DNA of 43,540 bases from Anaerolineae bacterium CG2_30_57_67 (GTDB lineage Bacteria > Chloroflexota > Anaerolineae > Anaerolineales > Villigracilaceae), in contig MNXJ01000062.1 of the NCBI GenBank assembly GCA_001872455.1, positions 1 through 43,540 on the forward strand, given 5' to 3'. The translations under genes were made by a program, and so were the position numbers. Below the pieces are notes generated by a model that ran no database searches, was not told the DNA's origin, and was given only the letters and a program-made list of their open reading frames with translations. Positions 17,496 through 25,330 of this stretch are shown piece by piece (positions within the stretch are counted from its first letter, which is position 1; each line of letters starts with the position of its first letter).

Positions 17496-17857
17496 TCCAA
17501 CGCTCCCTTCTTCCAGGCGTAAATATAGCCTACCAGTAAGATGACGATGAAGGTTGTCATTTCGGCAAAAACAAAAAATCCCTGGCTTTGGCTGACGAAT
17601 TGCTTAAACACCAGCGCCCAGGGCACAAAAAAGACCACTTCAATGTCGAATAAAATAAAAAGCACCGCTATCAGGTAAAAGCGTACCGGAACGCGGCGGG
17701 TTCCCGGCCCAATCGGGTTCATGCCCGATTCGTAAGGCATGGATTTTTTATCGGTGGGACGTTTGGGGCCAAACAGCACCCCCAGAACGATAGCGATAAC
17801 GGCAACCAGCGCCGTCACAAAAATCATGGTTGCGATTGCGGCATATTCGAGCAACAT
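17486..17857 (-). CDS. nuoA: NADH-quinone oxidoreductase subunit A
   Basis: This 123-residue subunit has three transmembrane helices and includes the functionally critical loop [22 protein letters not shown] with its conserved acidic residue, and [15 protein letters not shown] in TM2. It is the first gene of the operon. A GAAGG element lies 5 bases before ATG 17857, and an extended -10 promoter lies about 40 bases upstream. The following genes B to N are all on the same strand. Confidence 0.96.
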   Translation of the reverse strand: MLLEYAAIATMIFVTALVAVIAIVLGVLFGPKRPTDKKSMPYESGMNPIGPGTRRVPVRFYLIAVLFILFDIEVVFFVPWALVFKQFVSQSQGFFVFAEMTTFIVILLVGYIYAWKKGALEWE

Positions 17858-17895
17858 AAAAACCTTCTTCGGGATGGGTTTGAGACACGCGCGCG

Positions 17896-17904
17896 CAAGT
17901 ATAA
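17896..17904 (-). promoter_or_regulatory. Extended -10 promoter of the nuo operon
   Basis: Minus strand: TGTTATACT, which is a -10 box TATACT with the TG dinucleotide one base upstream. No good -35 box is seen at 17 bases, which fits an extended -10 promoter. The predicted transcription start near 17889 leaves about a 30-base leader with a ribosome site before nuoA. Confidence 0.55.
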
Positions 17905-18092
17905 CATAAGATGATACCTGAACTAATTTTCACAAAGAAAATTTTATGCGGAAAAACGTCCAAAAAGGTCATAATTCTTGTGACATTGAAGGGGTGACAT
18001 GAGGATAAATGTAACTTCTCCCCCTCTTCAGACCTCTTTATGATGAAAGCGGTACAATCGGTTTTGCCCCCAGCGGCGGAGGCGATTGTTCG

Positions 18093-18117
18093 CAAAACGG
18101 TGAAAGTAACCGTTTTG
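18093..18117. promoter_or_regulatory. Inverted repeat in the nuoA / HdrD-like divergent region
   Basis: CAAAACGGT (18093-18101) and ACCGTTTTG (18109-18117) form a perfect 9-bp inverted repeat with a 7-base spacer, about 48 bases before the ATG of the plus-strand iron-sulfur reductase. It could be a repressor or activator site, or a leader hairpin. A TACAAT at 18053-18058 is a possible -10 box for the plus-strand gene, but its -35 region is poor. Confidence 0.45.
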
Positions 18118-18164
18118 TTGTTAACGGGTAAACATGGAAGAATGAAATAGAATCCGGAGGAGAC

Positions 18165-20165
18165 ATGCTGACAACCATCGAAAAAATTCTGTTCATTATG
18201 CTGGTGTTGGGATCACTTTTTCTCACCTGGAGCGGCGTCCAGCGCATCATTCGCGCCATCGGACGCGGCCAGGGCAAACCCGACTGGAAAGTGGCGCAAA
18301 AACGCCTGGTGAATGTCCTGCTCAAAGTGGCGGCTTTTCAGCCGGTCTTCCGCTTTCGCCCGCTGCCCAGCCTGATGCACGGATTAATTGGCTGGGGCTT
18401 CATCTACTTCCTGGTCGTCAACCTGGTGGATTTTCTGCGGGCGTTTTGGCCCGGCTTTGAACTGCCCGACGCGCTGGGAAATCTTTACAGCCTGCTGGCC
18501 GATATTTCGGGCCTGGCGGTGTTGATTGGCATGATTTTCATGATTGTGCGCCGCTTCGCCACGCACGACCCGGCGCTGAGCACCCGCGCCAAAACCTTCC
18601 TCTCCCCGGCGGCGCGCAGCGGCATCAGCCGCGATTCGGCGATTGTCGCCACCTTCATTTTGATTCACATCAGCGGGCGGATTTTCGGCGAAGCGGCGAC
18701 GGTGGCGCTGACGGGAAGTACCGACCGCTGGCAACCCTTCGTTTCAACGGTGGCAGGCTGGATGCAGGGCTGGTCGAAGGCCGGATTAACCTTCAGCGAG
18801 CACCTCGGCTTCTGGCTCTCGCTGGGCGGCATCGTCGTCTTCCTGCCCTACTTCCCGCACTCCAAACACATTCACCTGTTTTTCGCCCCGCTCAATTTTT
18901 TGCTCAAGCCGGAGCGAAAATCCATCGGACAATTGGGCTACATCAACCTGGATGACGCTTCCATTGAACAGTTCGGCGCGGCCAACCTGGAACATTTGGG
19001 CTGGGAACAGGTGATGGATTCGTACGCCTGCATCATGTGCTTCCGCTGTCAGGAAGTTTGCCCGGCCTACAACACCGGCAAGCTGCTCTCCCCGGCGGCG
19101 CTGGAAATCAACAAGCGCTATTACCTGAACGCGGATGGCGGCAAATTTGCCGCTGGCGCGGCCTCGACCCCGCTGACCGAATTCGCCATCCCGCCCGAAG
19201 CGGTTTGGGCCTGCACCAGCTGCGGCGCCTGCGTGGATATCTGCCCGGTCGGCAACGAACCGATGCGCGATATTCTCGAAATTCGGCGTAATCTGGCGAT
19301 GATGGAAAGCGACTTCCCCAAACAGTTGGAAACCGCCTTCAAGGGCATGGAACGCAACGCCAATCCCTGGAACATTTCCCAGGCCGACCGCATGAAGTGG
19401 GCCGACGGGCTGAACGTGCCAACCATTGAGCAAAACCCCGAACCGGAAATTTTGTGGTGGGTCGGCTGTGCCCCGGCGACTGACCAGCGCGCCCAAAAAA
19501 CCGCGCGCGCCTTTGCCAAAATTTTGGAGGCCGCCGGAGTGAATTACGCCGTGCTGGGACGCAGTGAACAATGCACCGGCGATTCCGCGCGCCGCGCCGG
19601 ACGCGAAGACATCTTCTTTGGGCTGGCCAGCGCCAACGTGGAAATTTTGAACGAGGTCGCCCCCAAACGCATCGTCACCACCTGCCCGCACTGCCTGCAC
19701 ACGCTGAAAAATGAGTACCCGGCCTTCGGCGGCAGCTACGAGGTCATTCACCACACGCAGTTCATCAACGAGTTGGTCGGCGCGGGGAAAATCACCCTGG
19801 CCGAAAGCGGCGAATCGCTCTCCGTCACCTTCCACGACCCGTGCTATTTGGGGCGGCACAATGGCATCACCGAAGAACCAAGAAACGTACTAAAATCTGC
19901 CGGAGCGCTGACGATTGAAATGCCGCGCCACGCCGAAAAATCCTTCTGCTGCGGCGCAGGCGGGGCGCAAATGTGGAAAGAAGAAGAAGCCGGTGAGGCG
20001 CGCGTCAACCTGACGCGCTACGCCGAGGCCAAAGCGACCGGCGCAAAAACCGTCGCTGTCGGCTGCCCCTTCTGCCTGACGATGATGAGCGACGCCGCCA
20101 AAACCGAAGAAAACGGCCTAGAAGTGCTGGACGTGGCCGAAATCGTTGCCGCGCGTCTGAAGTAG
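18165..20165 (+). CDS. Membrane-anchored HdrD/DsrK-like iron-sulfur reductase
   Basis: This 666-residue fusion has an N-terminal membrane part to about residue 240 with several hydrophobic helices (NarI/DsrM-like). Two ferredoxin-type cluster sites follow: CIMCFRCQEVCP near residue 288 and CTSCGACVDICP near 350. Two CCG-type domains complete it; the first has a variant EQCTG plus CPHCLHTL, the second has FCCGAGGAQMW plus CPFCLTMM. Family members move electrons between the quinone pool and cytoplasmic thiol or disulfide partners. A strong GGAGGAG site precedes ATG 18165. It is transcribed divergently from the complex I operon, suggesting a respiratory role. The physiological partner cannot be told from sequence. 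Confidence 0.88.
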   Translation: MLTTIEKILFIMLVLGSLFLTWSGVQRIIRAIGRGQGKPDWKVAQKRLVNVLLKVAAFQPVFRFRPLPSLMHGLIGWGFIYFLVVNLVDFLRAFWPGFELPDALGNLYSLLADISGLAVLIGMIFMIVRRFATHDPALSTRAKTFLSPAARSGISRDSAIVATFILIHISGRIFGEAATVALTGSTDRWQPFVSTVAGWMQGWSKAGLTFSEHLGFWLSLGGIVVFLPYFPHSKHIHLFFAPLNFLLKPERKSIGQLGYINLDDASIEQFGAANLEHLGWEQVMDSYACIMCFRCQEVCPAYNTGKLLSPAALEINKRYYLNADGGKFAAGAASTPLTEFAIPPEAVWACTSCGACVDICPVGNEPMRDILEIRRNLAMMESDFPKQLETAFKGMERNANPWNISQADRMKWADGLNVPTIEQNPEPEILWWVGCAPATDQRAQKTARAFAKILEAAGVNYAVLGRSEQCTGDSARRAGREDIFFGLASANVEILNEVAPKRIVTTCPHCLHTLKNEYPAFGGSYEVIHHTQFINELVGAGKITLAESGESLSVTFHDPCYLGRHNGITEEPRNVLKSAGALTIEMPRHAEKSFCCGAGGAQMWKEEEAGEARVNLTRYAEAKATGAKTVAVGCPFCLTMMSDAAKTEENGLEVLDVAEIVAARLK

Positions 20166-20217
20166 TGGATGTTACGCAGAATATCAAAAACAAATCTCTA
20201 AGTTGAGGTCAGCGACC

Positions 20218-20697
20218 ATGGATTTCACAGGCTTATTCGCAACAGTAGTCACAACATTCATTATAAAACTCATCGAGAAAGGATTTGAAGCGAAAGACAA
20301 TGCAAGTAATGAAACACTAACAGAGTCACAAATCCGCAGACAGAAATTTTTGAAACAATTGGGTCAATTTGCGATTTGGGCAACAGTGATAATCGCTCTT
20401 GTTTCGTTGGGCTACAGCGAATTGCAACAAAAATATTTTCCTCGCGTCCGGGGCTGCATTGAAAGCACGAATGCGTATGTGTACGATGTACCTTCAGGCA
20501 ATAAAGGCGGTCCCGTATCGCAGGGCTGTTATTTCTTTGACATGCAAGACAAAAATGGTTACTGGTTTCGATTAAGTAGTGAAAATGAAAACTTGGATAG
20601 ACAATGGGTACAATCTTCACTGGTCAAGTTTAGTCTTTGTAAATCGGATAACCTTCAAGGTAACTTTTTAAGTTGTGTATTTTCCAATAAAAAATAA
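20218..20697 (+). CDS. Small membrane-anchored protein with SH3-like C-terminus
   Basis: The frame opens at 20203, but ATG 20218 (MDFTGLFATVV) has GAGG 9 bases upstream. The roughly 159-residue product has an N-terminal hydrophobic or amphipathic stretch, a charged region, one clear transmembrane helix (FAIWATVIIALVSLGY) and an external part with two or more Cys. The tail pattern NAYVYDVPSG ... GYWFRLSS ... RQWVQSSLVKF resembles a bacterial SH3 (SH3b) domain. Base composition is clearly more AT-rich than its neighbours, which hints at recent acquisition. No specific function can be assigned. Confidence 0.65.
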   Translation: MDFTGLFATVVTTFIIKLIEKGFEAKDNASNETLTESQIRRQKFLKQLGQFAIWATVIIALVSLGYSELQQKYFPRVRGCIESTNAYVYDVPSGNKGGPVSQGCYFFDMQDKNGYWFRLSSENENLDRQWVQSSLVKFSLCKSDNLQGNFLSCVFSNKK

Positions 20698-20820
20698 AAA
20701 CGCCCAACACCGCGTCCTCAGAACGGAGATTTGCAAAGCCTTTATTAACCGTGATTTTGAGCCACCCCAGCCCCTTCAACGCCCCCTGCTGACTTGCGTT
20801 GTAACATGAGCGCGACACAA

Positions 20821-20850
20821 AAAAAGCCCTGGCAAATGTCAGGGCTTTTT
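20821..20850. terminator. Intrinsic terminator before glyA-gcvT
   Basis: AAAAAGCCCTG (20821-20831) and CAGGGCTTTTT (20840-20850) form a perfect 11-bp stem with an 8-base loop and a T run. It sits 124 bases after the small membrane protein gene and 15 bases before the -35 box of the next promoter, so it insulates the glyA-gcvT fusion from upstream transcription. The 20698-20820 stretch shows no gene. Confidence 0.85.
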
Positions 20851-20864
20851 CATGCCCTTCTCAC

Positions 20865-20893
20865 TTGACCCGCCGCTCTACCCGTCCTACAAT
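20865..20893 (+). promoter_or_regulatory. Sigma70-type promoter of glyA-gcvT
   Basis: TTGACC (20865-20870), a 17-base spacer, then TACAAT (20888-20893). The predicted start of transcription is near 20900, the first base of the octamer array, so the 5' leader would consist largely of that array followed by the ribosome site AGGAG before ATG 20999. Confidence 0.75.
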
Positions 20894-20899
20894 CAGTGG

Positions 20900-20955
20900 C
20901 GGTTGTCCGGTTGTCCGGTTGTCCGGTTCTCCGGTTCTCCGGTTTTCCGAATGTC
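20900..20955. repeat. Seven-unit octamer array in the glyA-gcvT leader
   Basis: Units are CGGTTGTC three times, CGGTTCTC twice, CGGTTTTC and CGAATGTC, with a strict 8-base period. It is the same family as the arrays inside nuoG and inside the glyA-gcvT linker. Unlike those arrays it has no inverted half. Confidence 0.92.
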
Positions 20956-20998
20956 TCTTCATCTCGTTTTCCCATTTTCCACCTCTCAGGAGATTTCC

Positions 20999-23900
20999 AT
21001 GTCCGATTACCTGTTCCGCGGTTCGCTGGCCGACCTTGACCCCGATGTGTACAAGCTAACCCAACTCGAAGCCGAGCGTCAGGCGCGAAAAATCATTCTC
21101 ATCGCCTCCGAAAGCCAGGCGCCACTGGCCGTGCGCGAAGCGATGGGCTCCGCCTTCCAGAACATCTACGCCGAAGGCTACCCCGAAGACGAATGGCGCA
21201 AAATGGCCGAAGCCGACCTGCTGGATTACCCCGCCCGCCTGGCCGAATATCGCCGCCGCGGCGACCCACGCTACTACAAAGGCGTCGAATATGCGGACGT
21301 GGTCGAAAGCCTGGCCTGCCGCCGCGCCGCCGAAGTTTTCGCCGCCAACGGCATCAAACCGGAACAACTCTTCGTCAACGTCCAGCCGCTTTCGGGCGGC
21401 CCGGCCAACAACGCCGTCTATCAAGCGCTCGTCCCGCTCGGAGAAACCATCCTGGGCATGAACCTGCTGCACGGCGGGCATCTTTCGCACGGCTCCTCCG
21501 TCAATCGCTCTGGCAAATGGTTCAAGGCCGTCCACTACGCCGTGGACCCCCAAACCGAAAAAATTGACTACGACAAAGTGCGCGCCCTGGCGCTGGAAAA
21601 CAAGCCCAAACTGCTGATTGCGGGCGCCTCGTCCTACTCGTGGGTTCCCGACTGGAAAAAGTTCCGCGAAATCGCTGACGAAGTTGGCGCCATTTTCCTG
21701 GCCGACATTTCGCACCTGGGCGGGCTGGTCGCCGCGGGCGTCGTCCCCTCGCCGGTTGGCTACGCGCACGTCGTCATGACCACCACCCACAAAAGCCTCG
21801 ACGGCCCGCGCGGCGCGATTCTGCTGACCACCGACGCCAGCATCGCCAAAAAACTCGACAAAGCCGTCTTCCCCGGCGAGCAGGGCGGGCCGCACGTTCA
21901 CATCTTCGCCGCCCTGGCGCTCACCTTCAAACTGGCGCAAACCGAACAATTCAAAAAACTGCAGACGCAAACCCTCAAAAACGCCGCCGCCATGGCCGAC
22001 CAGTTCCAAAAACGCGGCTTGCGCGTACCCTTCGGCGGCACCGACACCCACCTCGTCAACGTAGACTGCACCAGCGTCAAATCACCTGACACCACTGCGG
22101 GTGCAGGTGGAGTATCCCTCTCCGGCGACATGGCCGCCCGCATCCTCGACCTGGTCGGCATCGTCGTCAATCGCAACACCATCCCCGGCGACAAATCCGC
22201 CCTCGACCCCAGCGGCATCCGCCTCGGCACACCCTGGATTTCTCAGCGCGGATTCAACGAAAGCCAAACCCGCGCCCTGACCGACATCATGGCCGACGTG
22301 TTGCTGGCCTGCGCCCCGCACGCCGTCGAAACCGTGCGCAAAGGCAAAGTGCGCCGCGCCAAACTGGATTGGAACCTGCTCAACGACGCCCGTCTCAAAG
22401 TACGCGCCCTGGCCGAACAAGCAGGCGTGGATTTTGACTACCAGAAATCTGCCTACCCGCACTTCTTTTATGTGGATGATGTCTCCGCCAGCGGCGTCTT
22501 CACCCTCGAGGGGAATCGCGTCCGCCAATTTTTAGACTACGCTGTCAGCGCCGACCTTTCCGCGCTGAAGCCTGGTTCCGTTACCGAAACCGAAATCGCC
22601 CTGCCGGGAAAAACCATCCGCGGCGAACTGGCCTGCCTGGCCGAGGGCCGCTACCAGTTGGCCGTTCCCGCCGCCGAAGCGGGCCTGGCCGCCACCTGGC
22701 TGCGCGACCTTTCGGACGCCTACACCTCCCTGCGTCTCGACGGCCAGCCCGATTTCGACGCCGCGCGCCTGCCGGGGCCGGTCATCGTTGCCGAAAGCCA
22801 GTTGTCCAGTTCTCCAGTTGTCCAGTTAACTGGACAACCGGACAACCGGAAAACCGAAAAACCCTGGTACATCGGTGTTAAGTCGGGCAGCGGCGCGGCC
22901 AAACCCGCTTTCAGTTGGCTGGAAAGCGAGGGCGCGCTGAAACGCACCAGCCTGTACGAAATCCACAAATCCCTGGGCGGACGGCTGGTACCGTTTGCCG
23001 GTTGGGAAATGCCGGTGCAGTATACCGGCGTCAAAGAGGAACATCTCGCCACGCGCCAGGCGGCGGGACTGTTCGATGTCAGCCACATGGGCGTGTACGA
23101 AGTGCTGGGGCGCGACGCGGCCTCGTTTTTGGACACCGTCTGCGGCAACGACTGCGGCGGCCTGCTGCCCGGCGAAAGCCTGTACAGCCACTTTTTGACC
23201 CCCGACGCCGATGTGATTGACGACACGCTCATCTACCGGCGCGGCGCAGAGAAGTTTTTGGTGGTGGTCAACGCCTCCAACGATGACAAAGACCGCACCT
23301 GGCTGGAAAGCGTGCGCGACGGCGCGGTGAAAATTGACAACGCTCGCCCCGGCGCGCGCACCTACGGCTACGAGGCCGTCATCCGCAACTTGCGCGCCCC
23401 GCAAGCGGGCAACGATATGCGCGTGGACATCGCCCTGCAAGGCCCCAAAAGCCGCGATATTCTGCTGGCGATGGGCGTGGACGCGGAAACCAAAAAGCGC
23501 ATCATGAAGTTGAAGCGCACCGAATTATGTGACGCGGTGGTGGGCGGCTTCGACCTGATTGTCTCGCGCACCGGCTACACCGGCGAAAAGATGGCCTTTG
23601 AGCTGTTCGTCCACCCCGACCGCGCGCCGGAATTCTGGAACGCGGTTCTGGCGGCGGGCGAAAAATTCGGCGTCAAGCCGATTGGTCTGGGCGCGCGCGA
23701 CAGCCTGCGCACCGAAGCCGGTCTGCCGCTCTACGGCCACGAGATGGGGCTTGGCTCTGGCAAATTCGGCGAGCGCGATTTGGGCGTGGCCGAAGGCGGT
23801 TTTGGCTCGTATGTCAAACCCTACAAACCCTGGTTCATCGGGCGCGAGGCCTTCATCGCCCGCGAAGCGGCGCGCAAAGGCGTGGTGATTCGCTTCCGCT

Positions 23901-24178
23901 TCACCGAGCAGGGCGTGCGCATGGCGCATAACAGTGACCCGGTGGTGGACAAAAAAGGCAAAGTCATCGGCTGGGTGACAAGCTGCTCGCTGGACAGCCA
24001 GGGCTACCTGACCGGCGAAGCGTTTGTGACGCTGGCAAATGCCGTCGAAGGCACGCCCATCTTCATTTACCAGGGTTCGCCCAAAGACGCAGGCAAAGCC
24101 CCCGCCGAAATGACCCTGGCCGATAAGGGCATTCTGCCCGGCGCAGCGCTGGTGGTAAGCAGATTTCCAAAATTATAG
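20999..24178 (+). CDS. glyA-gcvT: Serine hydroxymethyltransferase-aminomethyltransferase (GlyA-GcvT) fusion
   Basis: ATG 20999 is chosen because AGGAG lies just upstream; the frame extends further but only through the repeat array. The 1059-residue protein begins with a PLP-dependent SHMT (ILIASESQAP, IYAEGYP, LADISHLGGLVAAG, PLP lysine K265 in TTTHKSLDGPRG). The SHMT carries an insertion of about 40 residues after YAEGYP. A middle segment (about 490-590, GVFTLEGNRVRQFLDY) faintly resembles a GcvT-type folate domain. An octamer-encoded linker (about 601-622) leads to a complete GcvT domain (LVPFAGWEMPVQYTG, FDVSHMG, RTGYTGEKMAFELF). The two activities interconvert serine, glycine and methylene-tetrahydrofolate, so the fusion could channel the folate one-carbon unit. 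GcvP and GcvH are not in this window. Confidence 0.9.
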   Translation: MSDYLFRGSLADLDPDVYKLTQLEAERQARKIILIASESQAPLAVREAMGSAFQNIYAEGYPEDEWRKMAEADLLDYPARLAEYRRRGDPRYYKGVEYADVVESLACRRAAEVFAANGIKPEQLFVNVQPLSGGPANNAVYQALVPLGETILGMNLLHGGHLSHGSSVNRSGKWFKAVHYAVDPQTEKIDYDKVRALALENKPKLLIAGASSYSWVPDWKKFREIADEVGAIFLADISHLGGLVAAGVVPSPVGYAHVVMTTTHKSLDGPRGAILLTTDASIAKKLDKAVFPGEQGGPHVHIFAALALTFKLAQTEQFKKLQTQTLKNAAAMADQFQKRGLRVPFGGTDTHLVNVDCTSVKSPDTTAGAGGVSLSGDMAARILDLVGIVVNRNTIPGDKSALDPSGIRLGTPWISQRGFNESQTRALTDIMADVLLACAPHAVETVRKGKVRRAKLDWNLLNDARLKVRALAEQAGVDFDYQKSAYPHFFYVDDVSASGVFTLEGNRVRQFLDYAVSADLSALKPGSVTETEIALPGKTIRGELACLAEGRYQLAVPAAEAGLAATWLRDLSDAYTSLRLDGQPDFDAARLPGPVIVAESQLSSSPVVQLTGQPDNRKTEKPWYIGVKSGSGAAKPAFSWLESEGALKRTSLYEIHKSLGGRLVPFAGWEMPVQYTGVKEEHLATRQAAGLFDVSHMGVYEVLGRDAASFLDTVCGNDCGGLLPGESLYSHFLTPDADVIDDTLIYRRGAEKFLVVVNASNDDKDRTWLESVRDGAVKIDNARPGARTYGYEAVIRNLRAPQAGNDMRVDIALQGPKSRDILLAMGVDAETKKRIMKLKRTELCDAVVGGFDLIVSRTGYTGEKMAFELFVHPDRAPEFWNAVLAAGEKFGVKPIGLGARDSLRTEAGLPLYGHEMGLGSGKFGERDLGVAEGGFGSYVKPYKPWFIGREAFIAREAARKGVVIRFRFTEQGVRMAHNSDPVVDKKGKVIGWVTSCSLDSQGYLTGEAFVTLANAVEGTPIFIYQGSPKDAGKAPAEMTLADKGILPGAALVVSRFPKL
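22799..22862. repeat. Eight-unit octamer array encoding the GlyA-GcvT linker
   Basis: CAGTTGTC, CAGTTCTC, CAGTTGTC, CAGTTAAC, TGGACAAC, CGGACAAC, CGGAAAAC, CGAAAAAC: eight units in strict phase, with sense inverted at the central GTTAAC, so the DNA or RNA can form a long hairpin. It is translated in frame as a Ser/Gln/Pro/Asn-rich linker of about 22 residues between the two enzyme halves. Confidence 0.92.
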
Positions 24179-24185
24179 GCGCAAC

Positions 24186-24216
24186 AGCAGGGGCGCAGCA
24201 ATGCTGCGCCCCTGCT
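24186..24216. repeat. Perfect 31-base palindrome, REP-like
   Basis: AGCAGGGGCGCAGCA and its exact complement TGCTGCGCCCCTGCT flank a single central A. It lies 7 bases after the glyA-gcvT stop and 8 bases before the recognisable frame of a REP-associated transposase relic. It may act as a transcript end, but there is no T tract. Its position beside the RAYT relic fits a REP sequence. Confidence 0.75.
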
Positions 24217-24223
24217 TACACAG

Positions 24224-24361
24224 GTTATACCCATCCAATTTGACCCAAAAATTCATTATCGCAAATCCATGCGCCTGCCAGGCTATGACTATTCCCAGGC
24301 AGGCGCCTATTTCGTGACGGTTGTCACCTGGCGGCGGAAATATTTGTTTGGGAACGCGGTA
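24224..24361 (+). pseudogene. RAYT (REP-associated IS200-like transposase) N-terminal relic
   Basis: The frame reads QFDPKIHYRKS followed by RLPGYDYSQAGAYFVTVVT and RRKYLFG, which is the conserved N-terminal region of Y1-type REP-associated tyrosine transposases. Similarity is lost after about position 24361, before the HUH histidine pair and the catalytic Tyr region, and the convergent dioxygenase gene occupies the following DNA. It is therefore a truncated, inactive fragment. An ATG at 24269 opens a frame to 24484, but the latter part is antisense to the dioxygenase gene. Confidence 0.7.
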
Positions 24362-24379
24362 AACAGCGCAATTACCACG

Positions 24380-25186
24380 TTATTTCCACAAAAATCCCAC
24401 GCCGCGCTTGCCCAAAATTTTATCGTCGAAAATCACTTTCGCAGGCGCGCCTGCCATGCCCTGACAAACATGCAGGGGCAGTAAATGCTCCTCGCGCGGG
24501 TGACAGTAACGGGCGGAAGGTGCTTTTTCCCATTCGATCAGCCGCCGCTCCCGTTCGGCCTGAGAGAAGCCGCCAGTACAGGTTTCAATCAGCCAGTCCT
24601 GAAAAGCGTCATTGGCCGGGTCAGGTGCACCCAATTCCTGCCCGAAAAAGGCGTTCTGGTTGTGGAAAGAAAAGCCCGAGCCAGCCACCAGGATATTTTC
24701 GCTCAGTAATTCGCGCAGCGCCTGACCGAGGGCGATGTGCGCGGTGGCGTTCAATCCGCGCAGAAGCGAAAGTTGGATGACGGGGATGTCGGCGGCGGGA
24801 TACATCAATTTGAGCGGGATGAAGACGCCGTGGTCAAAGCCGCGCCGGGCATCCAGCCGCGCTGGAATGCCGTTTTTCTCCAGCAAGACGGCAACCCGCT
24901 CCGCCAACGCCGGGTGACCGGAGGCGGGATAGGTGATTTCGTAGGCTTGCGGCGGAAAGCCGTAGTAGTCGTAAAACATGGGCGGATTGGGCGCGCTCAA
25001 CAGGGTGGCGGCGCTCTCTTCCCAATGCGCACTGATGACAAGAATGGCGTCTGGCCGGGTGAGTTGTGCGGGCAGGCGCGTCATAAAATCCACCATCGCC
25101 TGGTGGCCGGGGTCGCCCAAAATGGGTAACGGCCCGCCGCCGTGCGGGAAATAAATCATTTGCGCTTTTTGGGTGATGGTTGCCAT
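24380..25186 (-). CDS. DODA-type extradiol ring-opening dioxygenase family protein
   Basis: This 268-residue class III extradiol dioxygenase-like protein (LigB superfamily, DODA/YgiD group) uses a non-haem Fe(II) or Zn site. Candidate metal and catalytic histidines are visible in YFPHGGGPLP, ISAHWE, RRGFDHGVFIPL, and the C-terminal HPREEHLLPLHV. It should cleave a catecholic ring such as DOPA, though family members often have unknown substrates. A GAGGAG site precedes ATG 25186. The gene is downstream of the LUD-domain gene on the same strand, separated by 144 bases that contain a hairpin (25286-25315). Confidence 0.9.
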   Translation of the reverse strand: MATITQKAQMIYFPHGGGPLPILGDPGHQAMVDFMTRLPAQLTRPDAILVISAHWEESAATLLSAPNPPMFYDYYGFPPQAYEITYPASGHPALAERVAVLLEKNGIPARLDARRGFDHGVFIPLKLMYPAADIPVIQLSLLRGLNATAHIALGQALRELLSENILVAGSGFSFHNQNAFFGQELGAPDPANDAFQDWLIETCTGGFSQAERERRLIEWEKAPSARYCHPREEHLLPLHVCQGMAGAPAKVIFDDKILGKRGVGFLWK

Positions 25187-25285
25187 TGGAAACTCCTCGG
25201 GTAAAAAGTTGGTAACTGTTGATGATGTCAGCCTCTTCGACGATTTTATCCCTGGCTAACGTGCCAAAAACCGTAACGGATTCCC

Positions 25286-25315
25286 CCAGCCCATCACCAG
25301 CGGGAGGTGGGCTGG
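25286..25315. terminator. Hairpin between LUD and dioxygenase genes
   Basis: CCAGCCCA (25286-25293) pairs with TGGGCTGG (25308-25315) across a 14-base loop, 16 bases downstream of the LUD gene stop. No T tract is present; it may attenuate read-through into the dioxygenase gene. Confidence 0.35.
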
Positions 25316-25330
25316 AGGAATGAGCGGTAA

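Noticed and set aside
20698-20998. Glycine or THF riboswitch upstream of glyA-gcvT
   Set aside because: The leader after the predicted transcription start is only about 100 bases and is mostly octamers; no conserved aptamer core is seen, and the hairpin at 20821-20850 lies upstream of the promoter as a terminator.
24269-24484. A 71-residue intact gene
   Set aside because: Only the first 30 or so residues match RAYT transposases; the remainder is antisense to the dioxygenase gene's C-terminus.
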